Shown here piece after piece: positions 1 to 12,919 of a stretch of 64,000 bases of DNA. The notes beneath the pieces were generated by a model. The model was not told the origin of the DNA. It was given only the letters and a program-made list of their open reading frames with translations, and made no database searches. The DNA comes from Microcebus murinus (lineage: Eukaryota; Chordata; Mammalia; Primates; Cheirogaleidae): NCBI RefSeq assembly GCF_040939455.1, contig NC_134117.1:53021001-53085000 (forward strand), written 5' to 3'. The position numbers and the translations under genes were made by a program. The first letter of the stretch is position 1; every line of letters starts with the position of its first letter.

Positions 1-419
1 CCAGCTCCTGGGGGGTGGGGGGTGGGGGGAGGGGGTTTGCTACCTTAAGAATTAGCTAGAGAACAGTCTCTTCCCAGTCAGAAAGGTTTGTTTTCATTTT
101 CACTTTTTATTTTTAGCATGTCAAAACATCATAATATACAGAAAATTAAAACTATTTACAATACAATTCTATTCCATTGATCTATACATTTATCCTTTTG
201 CTAGTACCATAAAGTCTTAGTTGCTATAGTTGAAAATACATTTGATCTGTTGAAAACAAACACCTTCCTACAAAGATAACTCCAAGGCTTAACTGTGCAT
301 TCCATCCAAATATTTAGGGACAATACAATACTAATATCACCCAAAATTTTCCAGTGAATAGAAGAGGAAACATTTCCTAATTCATTTTGTGAGGTGAGAA
401 TCACCTTGATAACAAAACC

Positions 420-745
420 TCACAAGAACATTACAAAAAATAAAAAGTACAGGTCAATCTCTCTCATAATTATAGATGAAAAAATTCTAAAAATATTTTA
501 GCGAAGTGAGTCCAGTAATATACAAGAAGAATAATATAACATGACAAAGCTAGGATTATTTCAGGATCAGATGCAAGGATGATTTACTATTTAAAAATCA
601 ATCAATATAATTTATTACATAACAGGAAAAAGTATAAAAATCACATGATAATCTTAGTTGATATAGAGAAAGCATTTGATAAAATTCAACACCCATTCAT
701 GCTAGAGAAAAAAACTCCTAACAATTTAAGAATATATGAGAACTA
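420..745 (+). mobile_element. L1 fragment, ORF2 reverse-transcriptase region
   Basis: The AT-rich + strand reads as decayed L1 ORF2. The translation near 640-720 contains DIEKAFDKIQHPFM, a hallmark of the L1 reverse transcriptase palm. The rest is broken by stops and frameshifts, so this is an inactive old fragment. Confidence 0.8.
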
Positions 746-1249
746 CAGGTGTTACCAAAAGTTCGTACTTGTCCGTGGGGCCAAATCAGGGAGAGCAAAG
801 AATGAGGACAAGTGGGTTGAGGAACAGGAAAGAGAAAGTTATTAATTTGCTGGCAAATGAGGAGAGCAGTGGACTAGCATCTCAAAGACTGCTGTCCTTG
901 CTTTAAGCAGAAACACTGGGCTTTTTAGAAAGAGGGGGGCGATGGACAGTTGGGCTGGAGTCTATGTGGCCAGCATCACATCCTGTAACCTCAGGTTATT
1001 GTTGTTTAACTATAATTGGTTGTTTCCCTCAAGCTTATCTCCAGTGATGATGATCTGGTGGTCTTTGTCTGGACAATTCTGTTGAGCCATGTCCCGTGGT
1101 TTAAGATAACAGTAAAGAACATTTTTTCTGTCCCTTTGATTACTGGCCTCTGGCAGGAATGCAGGTTTTAATTTCCAAAAAGGGTGGGGAGTTTTAAAGA
1201 GACAACTCACAAAACATTTCCTCGCCCTTTTTCAGACCCTTACCTCTGT

Positions 1250-1890
1250 TACAAAAACGGTAGCATATTCATGCAATAGGATGCCACATGGCAGCAAAAC
1301 ATGATGAACGATGGATACAAGAAACAACTATGGATGAATCTCACATAAGGTGCTGACTGAACGAAGCCAGACACAACAGAACACAAACTGTATGACTCCA
1401 AGTAAACGATGCTCGAAATAGGGAACATGATCTATGGCAACAGAGGTCAGAATAGTGGGCATATTGGGAAGGAAGGTTAGGGATGGGGAGGATAGGTGGA
1501 GGGGATTGATTCTAGGGGGTTGTGATGCTCTATTTCTCGCTAAGGGAAGAGGTTACTCGGGTTTCATGGATATATTCCTTATTCTTTAAGCACATACATA
1601 CTGTCTGTGCACCTGTCAGTGTGTACGTTATTCTTCAGTAGGGAGTTACTTTCTATAACAAGATCTTATCATTTAGAGATAGATGCTGAATTACTTATGA
1701 TTTGCCTCAAAGTAATCAGGTGAGGGGTGGAGCATGTGCATGTGTGTGGACATGGGGAGTGTATGAATGAAGGTTGGCCACAAGTTATTATGAAAATTAT
1801 GAAAGCTGGATTATGGCTTGCACAGGAAGGTTTATTATACTCTTTGCTTTTGTACGTATTTGGAAATTTTCGTCATTAAAAATTAAAAGA
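1250..1890 (+). mobile_element. Old L1 (L1M-type) 3' end
   Basis: The wording ATGAATCTCACATAAGGTGC, followed by 'gaagccagacacaacagaac' and 'gtcagaatagtgggcat', is typical of mammalian L1M 3' ends. The block finishes near 1890 with an A-rich tail after 'ttttcgtcattaaaaa'. Heavily diverged, no coding capacity. Confidence 0.65.
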
Positions 1891-2830
1891 TAAAAGCAAA
1901 AAGCCCCAGGCACCAGGGTTTAGCAAGGGACACGGCGGAGATGTAATCGGCATGCCTCTCCATCTTGGAGAGCAGGCGGGCTGTTACAAGTGTCATTTGC
2001 TGAAGGATCCCTAATTCTGCTGGAGAATGTGTCCAAGGATGGGTGTTAGCCCCTGGCACTGGGGGGGATGCAGAGGTATGTGCACAGAGGGTTGAAGATC
2101 GGGTCCTGCTCTGGGAAGGGAGTTGGTTAGCCCAGGAGTCAGAAAATTCTCTCTCAAAGGGCATGACCTCAAGCTATTAGGAGTCATTCCTATTTCAATT
2201 CCATGGTCAAGCTTCTCTTCTCACTGCAGGCACTCGCTGCAGAGTCCGTGCACCCACTCCTGTGGCTTCCAGTACCTTCCAGAGGCTGATGAGGATTCTT
2301 TGAACTTTCCCCAGCCCAGGGAGCACCCAGGCCTGGCTGCTCAATGTGTGTGGGTGTGGGTTCCCTTGAGGGAGTCCCAGAAACCTCAAACTCACCTTAT
2401 CCCAAATGAGCACTTTCCTTTCACATCTGCACACCTCCTGCCCATTCCAGGGGCTGATCCCCACCCACTCCCCAACGCCCAGGAGAGAACCAGTGGAATC
2501 CTCTCTGTTTGTTCATCCTTCCTCTTGCCCTCACCCTGTCAGCTGCTCTGTGCTGTCTGGAACATTCACCAACTTCCAAGCTTGCCAGCTTTTTCGTAGA
2601 TCTGCAGCCTGTGTCATGGGTCAAACATCCCATCTTCCCCATGCCCCGTCCCACAGCCCCTCGTGTGGTCAGTGTCCTCCCCTGGCCAACCACCCCCTGT
2701 GCTCCTGTCACCGAAGGGCATCAAGCAGGAGCCAGGCAGCTAAAGCACAGACAATCTGGGAACAGAGAATCTAGAATAGTTGCATATTGGAGAGATTGGG
2801 GGATTAAACGATCAAATTTTGAATTTTTTT

Positions 2831-2992
2831 TTGAGCACCTAGTGGGGGCAGACACTGCGTTAAACACTTCATGCGCATTATCTCATTTAATTCTTATAAG
2901 GACATTACGTAATGTCACATAGTAAGTGGCAGAGCTGAGATTTGAATCCAGGTTGGCTGAGTCCAGTACCCTTGCTCTTAACACCTAGGTGG
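2831..2992 (-). repeat. MIR SINE
   Basis: It shows the reverse-complement MIR pattern in order: 'ttgagcacctagtggg', 'attatctcatttaattctta', 'agtaagtggcagagctgaga' and 'tttgaatccaggttg'. Confidence 0.8.
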
Positions 2993-4026
2993 CTCCTTTC
3001 GACGCTTAGAGCTGGAGCAGTTGGGGTGAAGTGCCAAGAAGAGCAAGAGCAAGGGTCTCTGGCCCCCCATTTTCTGGTCCTGCTTCCCATTTTGCATATG
3101 AGGAAAAGGAAGCTGAGAGGTTCCAGAGCCGGCGAGAGGCAGAGCTGGGACTGGCACAGACTGAGCCCAGAGCTTCCTGAGAGCAGCGATTCTGTAGGTC
3201 GAGAATGTGGCACTGGCCAAGGAATTGGAAGACCCGGCTTCCGGGCTGAGTGTGCTCATTTATGCACAAACCAGAGGTGCTGGGAAGTCTCCTGAGTGTC
3301 CACGTCTCCCTCTGTGCCCAAATTGGCCCTGTCTACTGCCAGGGCTGTCAAAGTGCTCTAGGAACTGGGACCACATTGCACGTGGTGCAGGCTCCTGAGC
3401 AAACGTTCGGGAGCCCTTACCTCTGTCCAGCACAGCCATGCTGGAGGTGGAGGAGGTCGCGCTGGGTGACCAGACTGGGACATTAGGTGGAAGAGGCAGA
3501 CTTGAGCTTAGGGTAAGAAACAACAGCCTTAGCAAGTGAGATTGCCCTGAGGGATGCACGTCAGGTGCAAATACGAAGTTTTATAAAAATCCAGATGTCT
3601 GGACTGTACTCTAGGCTCATTAATCCTCTTTACTTGATAACCTTGGGATATCCTTAACATATGCCTTGTATTGTAGTTGCTATGTTTTATGTATTATGTC
3701 TCAGGATTATGTTATATATCAAGATTATTTCTTCCGTAAAAAGCATGTTCATCTAACTCTATGAATCCGATGCAACATTCACTGACTTCTTAGGAAATAG
3801 GCTGAATTGTGGTTTTTAAGGACATTTTACTTAAATTTTTTTGGAATGGCTTTATTATCTTGTCTTTTGTGCCACATATACAAACCACATTTGCTTGTCA
3901 GTTGAATCATTCTTGTTATGAACTCTTATCATACCTTTCCCATGGGAAAATTATCAGGAATAAATTAATCACAACTATTTATAAAGTGGTCCCATCATAA
4001 AGTAAGCACCCTTTGGAATCAGTGAC

Positions 4027-4135
4027 CTCCCCACCACTGGGGAGGGGGCAGGCAGCTGCTGGAGCATGCGCACTAGGGGGAAGGGGGGGGAGGTTGGTCA
4101 GCCAGCTGTTGGAGCATGCGCACGGGGTGGGGGCG
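4027..4135. repeat. Short tandem duplication carrying two NRF1-like GCATGCGCA sites
   Basis: The motif CAGCTG(C)TGGAGCATGCGCAC appears twice, about 50 bp apart, separated by a G-rich linker. GCATGCGCA resembles the NRF1 palindrome. No CpG island or coding exon is attached, so function is open. Confidence 0.5.
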
Positions 4136-5159
4136 GGACCAGGGGAGGGGCAAGGAACTTGGGTAGATCATTTCAGGTACCAGCCCGGCGCATGTTTTGA
4201 TTGTATTTTCCGAGACTCTGCTTCTCAATATGAAGGGCAGTTCTGAGATTAGGACCTTTTGTGTTGGAATGCCTGCTGTCAAGAAGTGGGAGGAAATGCC
4301 ATTCTAAGTTCACAAGCAGCTCTCTTTTTCTTCTGGTTTGGCATGGAGTTAGAAGACAGAATTAATCTTTGGGGTAAAGATAGAGCTTTTGTTCAAAAAA
4401 AAAAACAAAAGCAAAAGCACAATTTAAGGTGGGCCCCTGGAGGAGCAGAGGCGCAGGCCGGATCCCGCAGGCCGGTGTGAGGTGGGCAGTGAGGAGCAAG
4501 GTGTTTTCCCTGTGACCGGCCTGTCGTCCAGGATGGGGGGGGGGCTCGGGGCGTGGAGCAACATGGCAGCACCATGGGAGGAAGCCGGGATGGCAGTCGG
4601 GTGCCTCCTTAGAGGAGTACCTTAGATCTTGTCTCCTGAGAGAGAGAAGAGGGACATCTGTCCATTTACACAATTAATCAAGCACTGATTCTGTGCAATT
4701 TGACAAAAAGGTAGATGGAAGATGCTCAACTTATTTCCCAATAGGCTATAAAGGGAGGATATAAGTGCCTGTGTCACCTTACCTGTGACAAATGCTACAA
4801 AAGAGGCCATGGACCAGGCCTGGATGTCCGTAACAGGAGGCTTCACGGAAGAGACAACATTTAAGATGGGCGCTGACAAACTTGTAGCTTTGATTTTGTT
4901 TGTTTTTTCCCCCCAATTATCAAACCCATGTTGAAAGTTTGAAAAGTACAGAAAAATCCTCCGGCAGTGTGTTAAGTGCACCGTCGGCATTATTCCCCAT
5001 CTGGGCCACCACCCACACCACTGACCTTGCTCTTAGTAACTAAAACTGCTCAATCATTCCTACCCCAGGGAAAGCTTCTGGGTGGCATTGTGAGTGGCTT
5101 TTGTTCTAGTGGCTTTCTGTCCCACGTTTCTATCTCTGTTGCTTCTCATTGCAAATAGA

Positions 5160-5650
5160 GAATTGCTACTCCTTCCTCCTTTCCAATGCTACGCTCACCT
5201 TGACCTCTCCCCGAGCCCAGGAGGCCTCACCCCTGTGCCTGCTCACCTGTACGAGTGACATGCCACCAAACTTGTGCTGAAGCTGTACTGGTCCTGGAGT
5301 GTCTTGTGGTCTGCAAAGTTGGCTGCCTTGGAGTGTGAGCTGGCCACGGGCATGGGCACGTTGGCTCCTGACACAGGAGCCATGTCCAGCCTGCCCTGCC
5401 AATCATTGCGGATGCTATCAGCCATATCCCGGGCCACTTCCTCAGAAGAGTGGATTTGGTCCTGGCCAGGAAGGCTGGGAGCCAGAGCCCTGGGCATGCC
5501 AGTGGGTGAGGGCCAGGGGCAGGTGCTGGAGGGTGCCCCGCTGCAGGGCGTTTTCACGGAGGGTGTAGGTGCCATCGGGCCACAGGAAAGAGCCCAAGTG
5601 TCAGAGGCTAGTCACAACCACACCTTCCTCAGCCAGCCACATTGTGGGCA
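5160..5650 (-). other. Unassigned open block, possibly a decayed coding relic
   Basis: On the - strand a 110-codon frame (5243-5575) runs through a non-repetitive composition with normal-looking residue content, including EEVARDMADSIRNDWQGRL. I do not recognise a family, and see no polyadenylate tail, splice pair or flanking duplication. It could be a processed-pseudogene remnant or chance. Confidence 0.2.
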
Positions 5651-6242
5651 CAGGCCTGTGAACACGCTGGCATTTGGAGCTATTGGCGATGTGGCAGGGG
5701 CTGTGTGGTGGGTGGGGGTGGGAGAAAGATGCCTAGGAGGAACAGGGGGGTGACCATGCAGCGACAGAGACAGGGGGCACAAGGGAGTGGCAGAGACAGT
5801 GTCTTGGGCTTCAGCCTCCCTCCCTCTCTGTCTGCACACACTGGCCACTCCTGACTCTGCCATACCCAGCTCTTTCTCACACCTCCAACTCCTGTGGGCC
5901 ATGCGACGCGCAGATCTCCCTGGTGACAGAGGGGCTAGTGTGGGGTGCAGTGCAACTGAGAATGGCCCCGCTGAGGGTATTTAGGAGCCTCCTAGAAGGA
6001 ACAGGCTTGATTCCAGAGCCAGTGGGGCTCAGTCACAGACCATCAAAGTCAACGCTAAAGCTGGAAATGCCCTGGGCAAACCAGGACAAGTTGGTCACCC
6101 TAGCCATGCACACAGCCAGCACTCACTCTGACCTGTGACCTCTAGGACAGAGGCTGTTAAAATCTTGTGGGTGCACCTGGCTCTGGCCTCTCTGTGGTCC
6201 CTGTATATCCGAGCCCCTGGGTGCCCTGCTGAATGGGCCCCA

Positions 6243-6345
6243 GTTCTGGCTTTGTCCCTCACTGGCTCTTGTGACCTTGGGCTGGAGACTCCATTTCCAC
6301 ATCTGAGAACAGGGGCATTGATATCCACCTGCCCAGCAAACCCTC
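6243..6345 (+). repeat. MIR-like fragment
   Basis: 'cttgtgaccttgggctggag' followed by 'ccatttccacatctgagaac' and 'aggggcattgatatcc' follows the MIR core and 3' order, diverged. Confidence 0.5.
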
Positions 6346-6696
6346 ATCCACTGTGAATATTCAGGGACCCAGCGGGGCCACTGGCATCATGGCCATCTTC
6401 ACTGCAGCCCAGTCTGGGGTGGCATGGTCCTCGCCTTGCTGCAGCTCTGCTTACTGGCCCTGCTGCCAGGCCTTTCTGACCAGAGCACGTGCATGTGCCA
6501 CGCGAGCAGGGCCAGCTCTCTCACCTGCACAGCTCCGCACAGTTTACAGAGGGCTTTCATACCCACCACCATCTCATTTAGGGCCTTCTCAGTTTCTCAC
6601 GGACTGAGCACAGATTCTACCAAAGCTCCAGACCTGGGCGTCTGAGCATTTTGTAATCTGCTCCTTCAGAGCAGTAATGCTCCGTGCGGCCGGAAT

Positions 6697-6898
6697 AACA
6701 GCTATGTGTTGAGTCCTTACGATGCGCCAGGCACTCTGCTAAGCACTTTGCCTGTATTTCACCCTCACCACAGTCCAACAGACCAGGTCTATGATTTCCC
6801 TATTTTACATATGGGGAAACTGAGGCTGGGTGTGTGTGTTAAGAAACACCCCTGAAGTCACAGAGCTGTTCAGTGGCAGAACCAGGATTCAAACCGAC
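6697..6898 (-). repeat. MIR SINE
   Basis: A long antisense MIR: 'gtgttgagtccttacgatgc', 'caggcactctgctaagcac', 'ttttacatatggggaaactg', 'cacagagctgttcagtggca' and 'accaggattcaaaccga' appear in the right order. Confidence 0.85.
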
Positions 6899-8691
6899 AT
6901 CTGCCTGGCCTTTGTCATCATCGCACCCTTTCCTAAGGCCGTCCCACATCCTGCCTGTGCTGGGGACAGTGCATGGAATCCCCCTGCCCAGGTGGCTAAT
7001 GCCCAGGTTGGGGAGTATGAGATTGGGGGTTTCCTCAGCTGTGCCCCAAACCCACGGTGTGCACAGCACATCCTAGCCTGTCTCCACATCCACCCAGCAG
7101 GACCTGGCACACAAGGGTGGCATGGCGCTCACACTGCCGTCTAACCCCCCGAGCAACAAGGTCCTCCGTCTCTGACCCAGGAGTTCAGTGTCTTCCGCCA
7201 GGACACTGCGGATTAGCCTAAGAACAGAGTAACATCTCACACCTTTATAGTTCTGGCAGCGAGGGAGGGACCGATGGAGACAGGGCTTTCCGGAGGAGCT
7301 CCAGGGAGGCCGGGGCGGAGGCTATGTGGCGGCCCCGTGGATCTGGGAACAAATGCTCTCACCCACGTGGTGGGAGATCTGGGGAGTAAGGTCCCTCACC
7401 GCCCTTCCCTGTAACGGGGCTGTGGGGCGGCAGTAGCAAGGAAACCAGCTGCCCAATGTCACTCCGCCTGTTGCCCACTCTCCCGGAAGCAGGGGAAGGA
7501 AGGACCAAGGAGTCCCCAAGGCCGACAGAGAGCTCCAGGTGTCCACACTGAGCCCAGCTGGCCACAGGGCTGCTGAGACTCCAAGCAAGGGGGGAGGCAC
7601 TGGGGCTCCCAGCAGAAGGGCTACCTGTGCTCCCACTGTCCACATTTCTTCAGGTGGCTGGCAAACCTAATGTGCGGCTTGTGTTTGGCTTTCTGGGTGT
7701 TTTCCTTACAAAAGCCACTCGCCAGGGTTTGAATGTCTGACTCTACCTCCCTTACCCCCATTTTGGTAAGAAGGTTAGGTCACTGGGTGTGGCAGCCCCC
7801 AGAGAGGGACGTCTCTCAGCTGCTCTCCAGGCAGCGGGGCTGGGGTGGTATGCAGACCTATTTTGAAAATTCAGTGGTCAGTCACTTCCGAGTGGGAGGA
7901 ATCTTTCTCCTGGCCAGGTGGCGTGGACTCTGGGAAGCACATAGCTCAGGGGCCATGTTTTGCATCTCGTAACGTGCAATCTAGAGTCCTTTTTTAGCTC
8001 GTTCCAGATTTGGGCCTTCGCACTGTACTTTAATTCTCCGGGCACTTTGCTCTCTCTGTGACCTTGTCCTCCTGCGGCTCTCTGTGGCCTCCACCCAAGG
8101 CCTCTGCTCAGCTCCGCTGGCCCTAAGTAGCCATCTGGTGACTGAGTCAGGGGCCCTGGGAGGAATTTCTGACCCGGTTCCCACCCCACAGCCTCCCAGC
8201 TTGCCAGCGCTCTTGGCTAATTGATCCGGAGGCCGAGCCAAGAATCATATCCTGGAGGCCCGTGGAGCGCGGGGCTGCTGGGGGCCCAGCTGGGCTCAGC
8301 TGCTGGGAGTTATAAAAAGAACCGCGGTGCCTGCGGTTGGGCGGGTGACTGACGTGGCCACTGTGGGTGTAGCCGTCAGCTGTAGGGGGAGGTGATGTGT
8401 ACGGAGCCTCGCTCCGTTCCCAGGGCCTGACCCTGGGGGCTGACATCTTCCTCCCCTTCCAGTCCAGGCTGCGGGGCCACTTCTCTCCGAGCACAGGACG
8501 CGGTGCACGGCGCACTGTCCCTCCTGAGAGCTGCCTGTGGTCCGGCCCCGTTCTGGGCACGGTGGCGGCCTGTGCCCTGCAAGGAGCTGTCACGTCATGC
8601 TTGCGGGCCCTGCGGGAGCATGGTGAGCATGGATTCTGGAGCGTGAAGAGCTACCTTCAGGTCCCAACTCTGCACAAATGCCAACAATGGA

Positions 8692-10459
8692 CAGGCATAC
8701 CTCATTTTATTGTGTTTGCTTCATTGCGCTTCACAGAAACTTTGGGGTTTTGTTTTGTTTCTTTATTTTTTTACAAATTAAAGGTTCGTGGTAGCCCTGC
8801 TTCCAGCAAGTCTGTTGGTGCCATTTTTTCAATAGCATGAGCTCACTTCATGTCTGTGTGTCACATTTTGGTAATTCTTCCACTATTTCAAACTTTGTCA
8901 TTATCATTATATCTATGATGGTGGTCTTTGGTCAGTGATCTTTGACGTCACCATTGTAATTATTTTTGGGGTGCCACACACTGCACCCATGGAAGACAGC
9001 GAACTCCACTGGTCAGTGTTGTGTGTGCTGGCTGTGCCACTGACCGCCTGCTCTCCCGTCTCCCTCCCTGTCCTTGGATCGCCCTACTTCCCAAGACACA
9101 ACAATGGTAAAATTAGGCCAATTAATAACCCTACAATGGCCTTTAAATGTTCAAGTGAAAGGAAGAGTCACATGCCTCTCACTTTAAATCAAGAGCTAGA
9201 AATGATTAAGCTTAGTGAGGAAGGCATGTGACAAGCTAAGACAGGCCAAACGCTGGGCCTGTGCTGTCAAACAGTTAGCCAAACTGTGAGTGCGAAGGAA
9301 AAGTTCTTGAAGGAAACTCAAAGTGCTACTCAGTGAACACGCAAATGATAAGAGGGTGAAACAGCCTTATTGCTGATGTTCTGTGGTCTGGACAGAAGAT
9401 CAAACCAGCCACAACATTCCCTTCAGCCAAAGCCTAATCCAGAGCAAGGCCCTAACTCTCTTTGATCATATGAAGGCTGAGAGGGGTGAGGAAGCTGCAG
9501 AAGAAAAGTTGGAAGCTAGCAGAGGTTGGCTCACGAGGTTTAGGGGAATAAGCTGGCTCCGTAACATAAAAGTGCAAGGCGAAGAAGCAAGTGCTGATGT
9601 GCAACCTGCAACAAGTTATCCAGAAGATCTAGCTAAGATGATTAACGAAGGCGGCTACGCTAAACTACAGATTTTCAATGTAGACCAAACAATCTTCTGT
9701 TGAAAGAAGATGCCATCTATGGCTTTCCTAGCTAGAGAGGAGAAGTCAATACCTGCCCTCCAGACTTCAAAGGACAGGCTGACCCCTCTTGTTAGGGGCT
9801 ACTGCAGCTGGTAACTTTCAGTTGAAGCCCAGTGCTCATTGACCATTCTGAAAATCCTAGGACCGTGAAGAATTATGCTAAATCTACTCTATAAATGGAA
9901 CGACAATGTCTGGATGACAGCACATCTGTTTATAGCATGGTTTGCTGAATATTTTAAGGCCGCTGTTGAGACCTACTGCTCAGAAAAAAACAATTCCTTT
10001 CAAAATACTGCTGCTCATTGACAACATACCTGGTCACCCAGGAGCTCTGGTGGAGATGTATAAGGAGATGAGTGTTGTTTTAATGCGTGCTAACACAACA
10101 TCCATTCTGCAGCCCATGGATCAAAGAGTCACTTTGACTTTCAAGTCTTATTATTTAAGAAATATGTTTTGTAAGGCAATAGCTGCCATAGATAGTGATT
10201 CCTCTGGAGGATCTGGGCAAAGTAAATTAGAAACCTTCTGGAAAGGATTCACCATCTAGACACCATTAAGAACATTCTTAGTTTAATTTCATTTTTTTAG
10301 ACATAGTGCTATTGTGCACTTAGTAGACCACAGGGGAGCAGAAATACAACTTTTATATGCACTGGGAAACCAAAAGGTTTGTGTGATCTGCTTTATTGCA
10401 ATATTTACTTTATTGTGGCAGTTTGGAGCCAAACCCAAAACATCTCCAAGGTTTGCCTG
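8692..10459 (+). mobile_element. Tigger1 DNA transposon, internally deleted
   Basis: It begins with CAGGCATACCTCATTTTATT and ends with the inverted terminal counterpart CAAGGTTTGCCTG. Inside are relics of the pogo-type transposase on the + strand: an N-terminal helix-turn-helix piece (about 9170-9230), a CENP-B-like binding part (9383-9703) ending near the first DDE aspartate context (NVDQT), and a second-aspartate region [11 protein letters not shown] (about 10005-10045). Stops and frameshifts separate these, and about a quarter or more of the 3' transposase, including the third acidic residue, is missing between about 10260 and 10285. The expected TA target duplication is no longer visible. 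Inactive fossil. Confidence 0.9.
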
Positions 10460-10779
10460 TGTGCCTTTACTGCTCCTGGTTTTCAAAGAGCTTCTGGACT
10501 TCTAGTGTGTGTCCTTTCTTGACAAGAGACGGATATTCCGTTTCTCATTTTCCAGATTTAGAAGACTGAGGCTCTAAGAGGGGTCATGGCCCAGGGTAAC
10601 CTACTGAGTAAAGTGGGCTTGGGCAAAGAGAGAAAAATCACCGCCTCTGAGGTGTGTGTCAGGGACTCAATTTCACCATTGGACTGCTACCCCATGATGT
10701 TTAAAATATACGGGAATAAAATATTATCCTATTTCTTTCAAAGTCAGCCTTTGCATAGGCTATTTCCTCTGGATTTTTG

Positions 10780-11006
10780 AAATACAGAATATATAGTGAT
10801 ATATATCCTTATATTAACATTTTATATGGATATAATTGATGTATTGATATACAACTATATATCAATTATAATATACAATTGTATATCAATATTGTATGTA
10901 TAATACAATTGATATATAATTGATGTATTGATGCAATTGATGTGTTGATTATATAATTGATATATTTTATTATAGTGAATTATTAATAGATCATATTATG
11001 TTTTGG
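10780..11006. repeat. AT-rich degenerate microsatellite, left part
   Basis: Degenerate TATATA/ATTGATATAT repeats, for example 'ttgatatataattgatgtat'. The tract continues at 11748-11930 on the other side of the Tigger2a insertion, showing one ancestral AT-rich tract split by it. Confidence 0.75.
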
Positions 11007-11008
11007 TA

Positions 11009-11745
11009 CAGTAATCCCCTCTTATCTGCAGGGGATATGTTCCAAGACCCCCAGTGGATGCCTGAAACCGCGGATAGTACCAAACCTGATTGTCATGCAT
11101 GGGAACAAGATTCTGTTCATGTCTCCCACCCACGAGTTTAATGCCTTTTTCATCTTACCTAAGCACTTACCATACACTGTGGCTGTGACTCTAGAAGTTT
11201 GAGGTTTGACAGCAAAATTAGCACAAATTTCTTTTACCTTCTTCACAATTTCACAGACAGAAGATGCATTCTTACTATAGATTTTAGCGGCTTCAGTGCA
11301 TGATTTTTGTTCTTCCCTTAAGTTGAGAACTTTCCACCTTTTCACTTAAAGGAAGCACTCGACGGCTTCTCTTGGCATATCTGCATTGGCAGCATCACGG
11401 CTTTGGTGCTTCGGGACGACCATGAAGTGCAATAAGAGTGACTTGGACACAGCACTGTGAGACCACGGCAGTCAATCTGAGAATGGAGATGGCTCCCAAG
11501 TGGCTGACAGGCAGGTAGTGTAGACGGTGCGGACACACTGCACAAAGGGAGGATTCACGTCTCAGGCGGGAGGGAACAGAGCTGGACGGCACAAGATTTC
11601 ATCATGCTACGCAGAATGGCACACAATTTTTAAACTTACATATAGTTTATTTCTAGAATTTTCCATATAATATTTTTGGGGCTGTGGTTGCCTGTAGGTA
11701 ACTGAAACCGCAGAAAGCAAAACTGCAGATAAGAGGAGACTACTG
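11009..11745 (-). mobile_element. Tigger2a, complete 737-bp nonautonomous DNA transposon
   Basis: Both ends are intact. The first and last 23 bp form terminal inverted repeats with two mismatches (CAGTAATCCCCTCTTATCTG and the reverse of GATAAGAGGAGACTACTG). It is flanked by TA target duplications at 11007-11008 and 11746-11747. On the - strand an N-terminal fragment of the pogo-type transposase is readable (11022-11345). The short length fits the internally deleted Tigger2a form rather than full Tigger2. Confidence 0.9.
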
Positions 11746-11747
11746 TA

Positions 11748-11930
11748 TATATCATAGTCTATGATATTATATATTAAATATATACTAAATTGTATGTTTT
11801 ATATAATTATAACATAACATGTTTTATAGCATATAAACATATTTATAGCATATATTATATACTAAAATAAAAATTAAATATACATCTAAGATATATAGAG
11901 ACATATATTTTAACATATATATCTGATGCA
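11748..11930. repeat. AT-rich degenerate microsatellite, right part
   Basis: Continuation of the TATATA-type tract after the Tigger2a insertion, for example 'atattatatattaaatatat'. Confidence 0.7.
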
Positions 11931-12919
11931 TTTCAAGAAGACAGAGAATACTGTTGAAAGCACCCATGGCAGTCTGTCCTAGCGGCTCACCCTTTTCCCC
12001 TCCCTGGTACACAGCCATGGTTGACTGCAACACCCCAGTGTGAGTGAGGAATTTGAGAGCAGGTTTGACATCTCTCTAGCTTTCTAAGGCCCAGTGCTGG
12101 TCCTGCTCTTTCATAGAACCCTCGAGTAGCTGCCGAGAGCCTCCTGGGTAGGCCAGACCCCTTCACAGGGTCTTTCAGGCCCTCAGAGGTTGGATCCCAG
12201 CCCACATCTCCCCACCGGCCCCTCGGCCTCTGGCCCATTTAGGTCCTTCCACCAGCCACATGCTTCTCTCTTCCAGAGACAGCCTCTCTTCCTCTTCCCC
12301 TGGCCGACTCCTCACGACGCTCCAGGTCTTAGCTGAAACGGCACGTGGGCCTGGCCTCCCTCCCCGGCCCTCCCAGCCCTGCGCCTACCCTCACCCCAGC
12401 ATGTCACCCCACCCTGCACCACCCACCCCCTTGTCTGTGACGCTCACTCTTTGGTGGGCTCTGACACACGGACTGGCCGGCCATGGCGTGTACAGCCCAG
12501 TGCTGGGAGATGGGCGTGCCGTGTGTTCGTACATGTTGAGCTCGAGTCGGAAGGTGGTGCAGGCACTGTCCTGGGGCTGAGGGGCTGGATGGCTAGAGCC
12601 GGCTGAGGAAGACTTGGCCAGCTCCAGCGTTCGGCTAAGTTGGCTCGTTTTGGAAGGTTGGGATATCCTTGGTTTCCCGCCTGCTAACCATCCACTCCCC
12701 GCCCTCGTTTCTGATAGGAACCGGATGATGCTCTTCTTACAAGCAGCCTTGTGTTTCCGAAGAGGGGCTCAGCCCTCCCAGGGACTGGCCAAGGATGGGC
12801 TCGGGGCTCTGCACTGTAAGACGAGAGGGTGACTGTCACCAAGAGGCCTCTGAAGCCTTTACCTTGTTCTTCAAAAGGGGCACAGGAACACGGGGGAATC
12901 TGTAGGACGAGTGTCCTGG

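Noticed and set aside
579..845. 88-codon + strand open frame as a gene
   Set aside because: It is a decayed L1 reverse-transcriptase fragment.
9383..10259. Two open frames with transposase similarity as a domesticated gene
   Set aside because: They are pieces of one Tigger1 transposase separated by stops and frameshifts, with the 3' part deleted. No sign of an intact or spliced coding unit.
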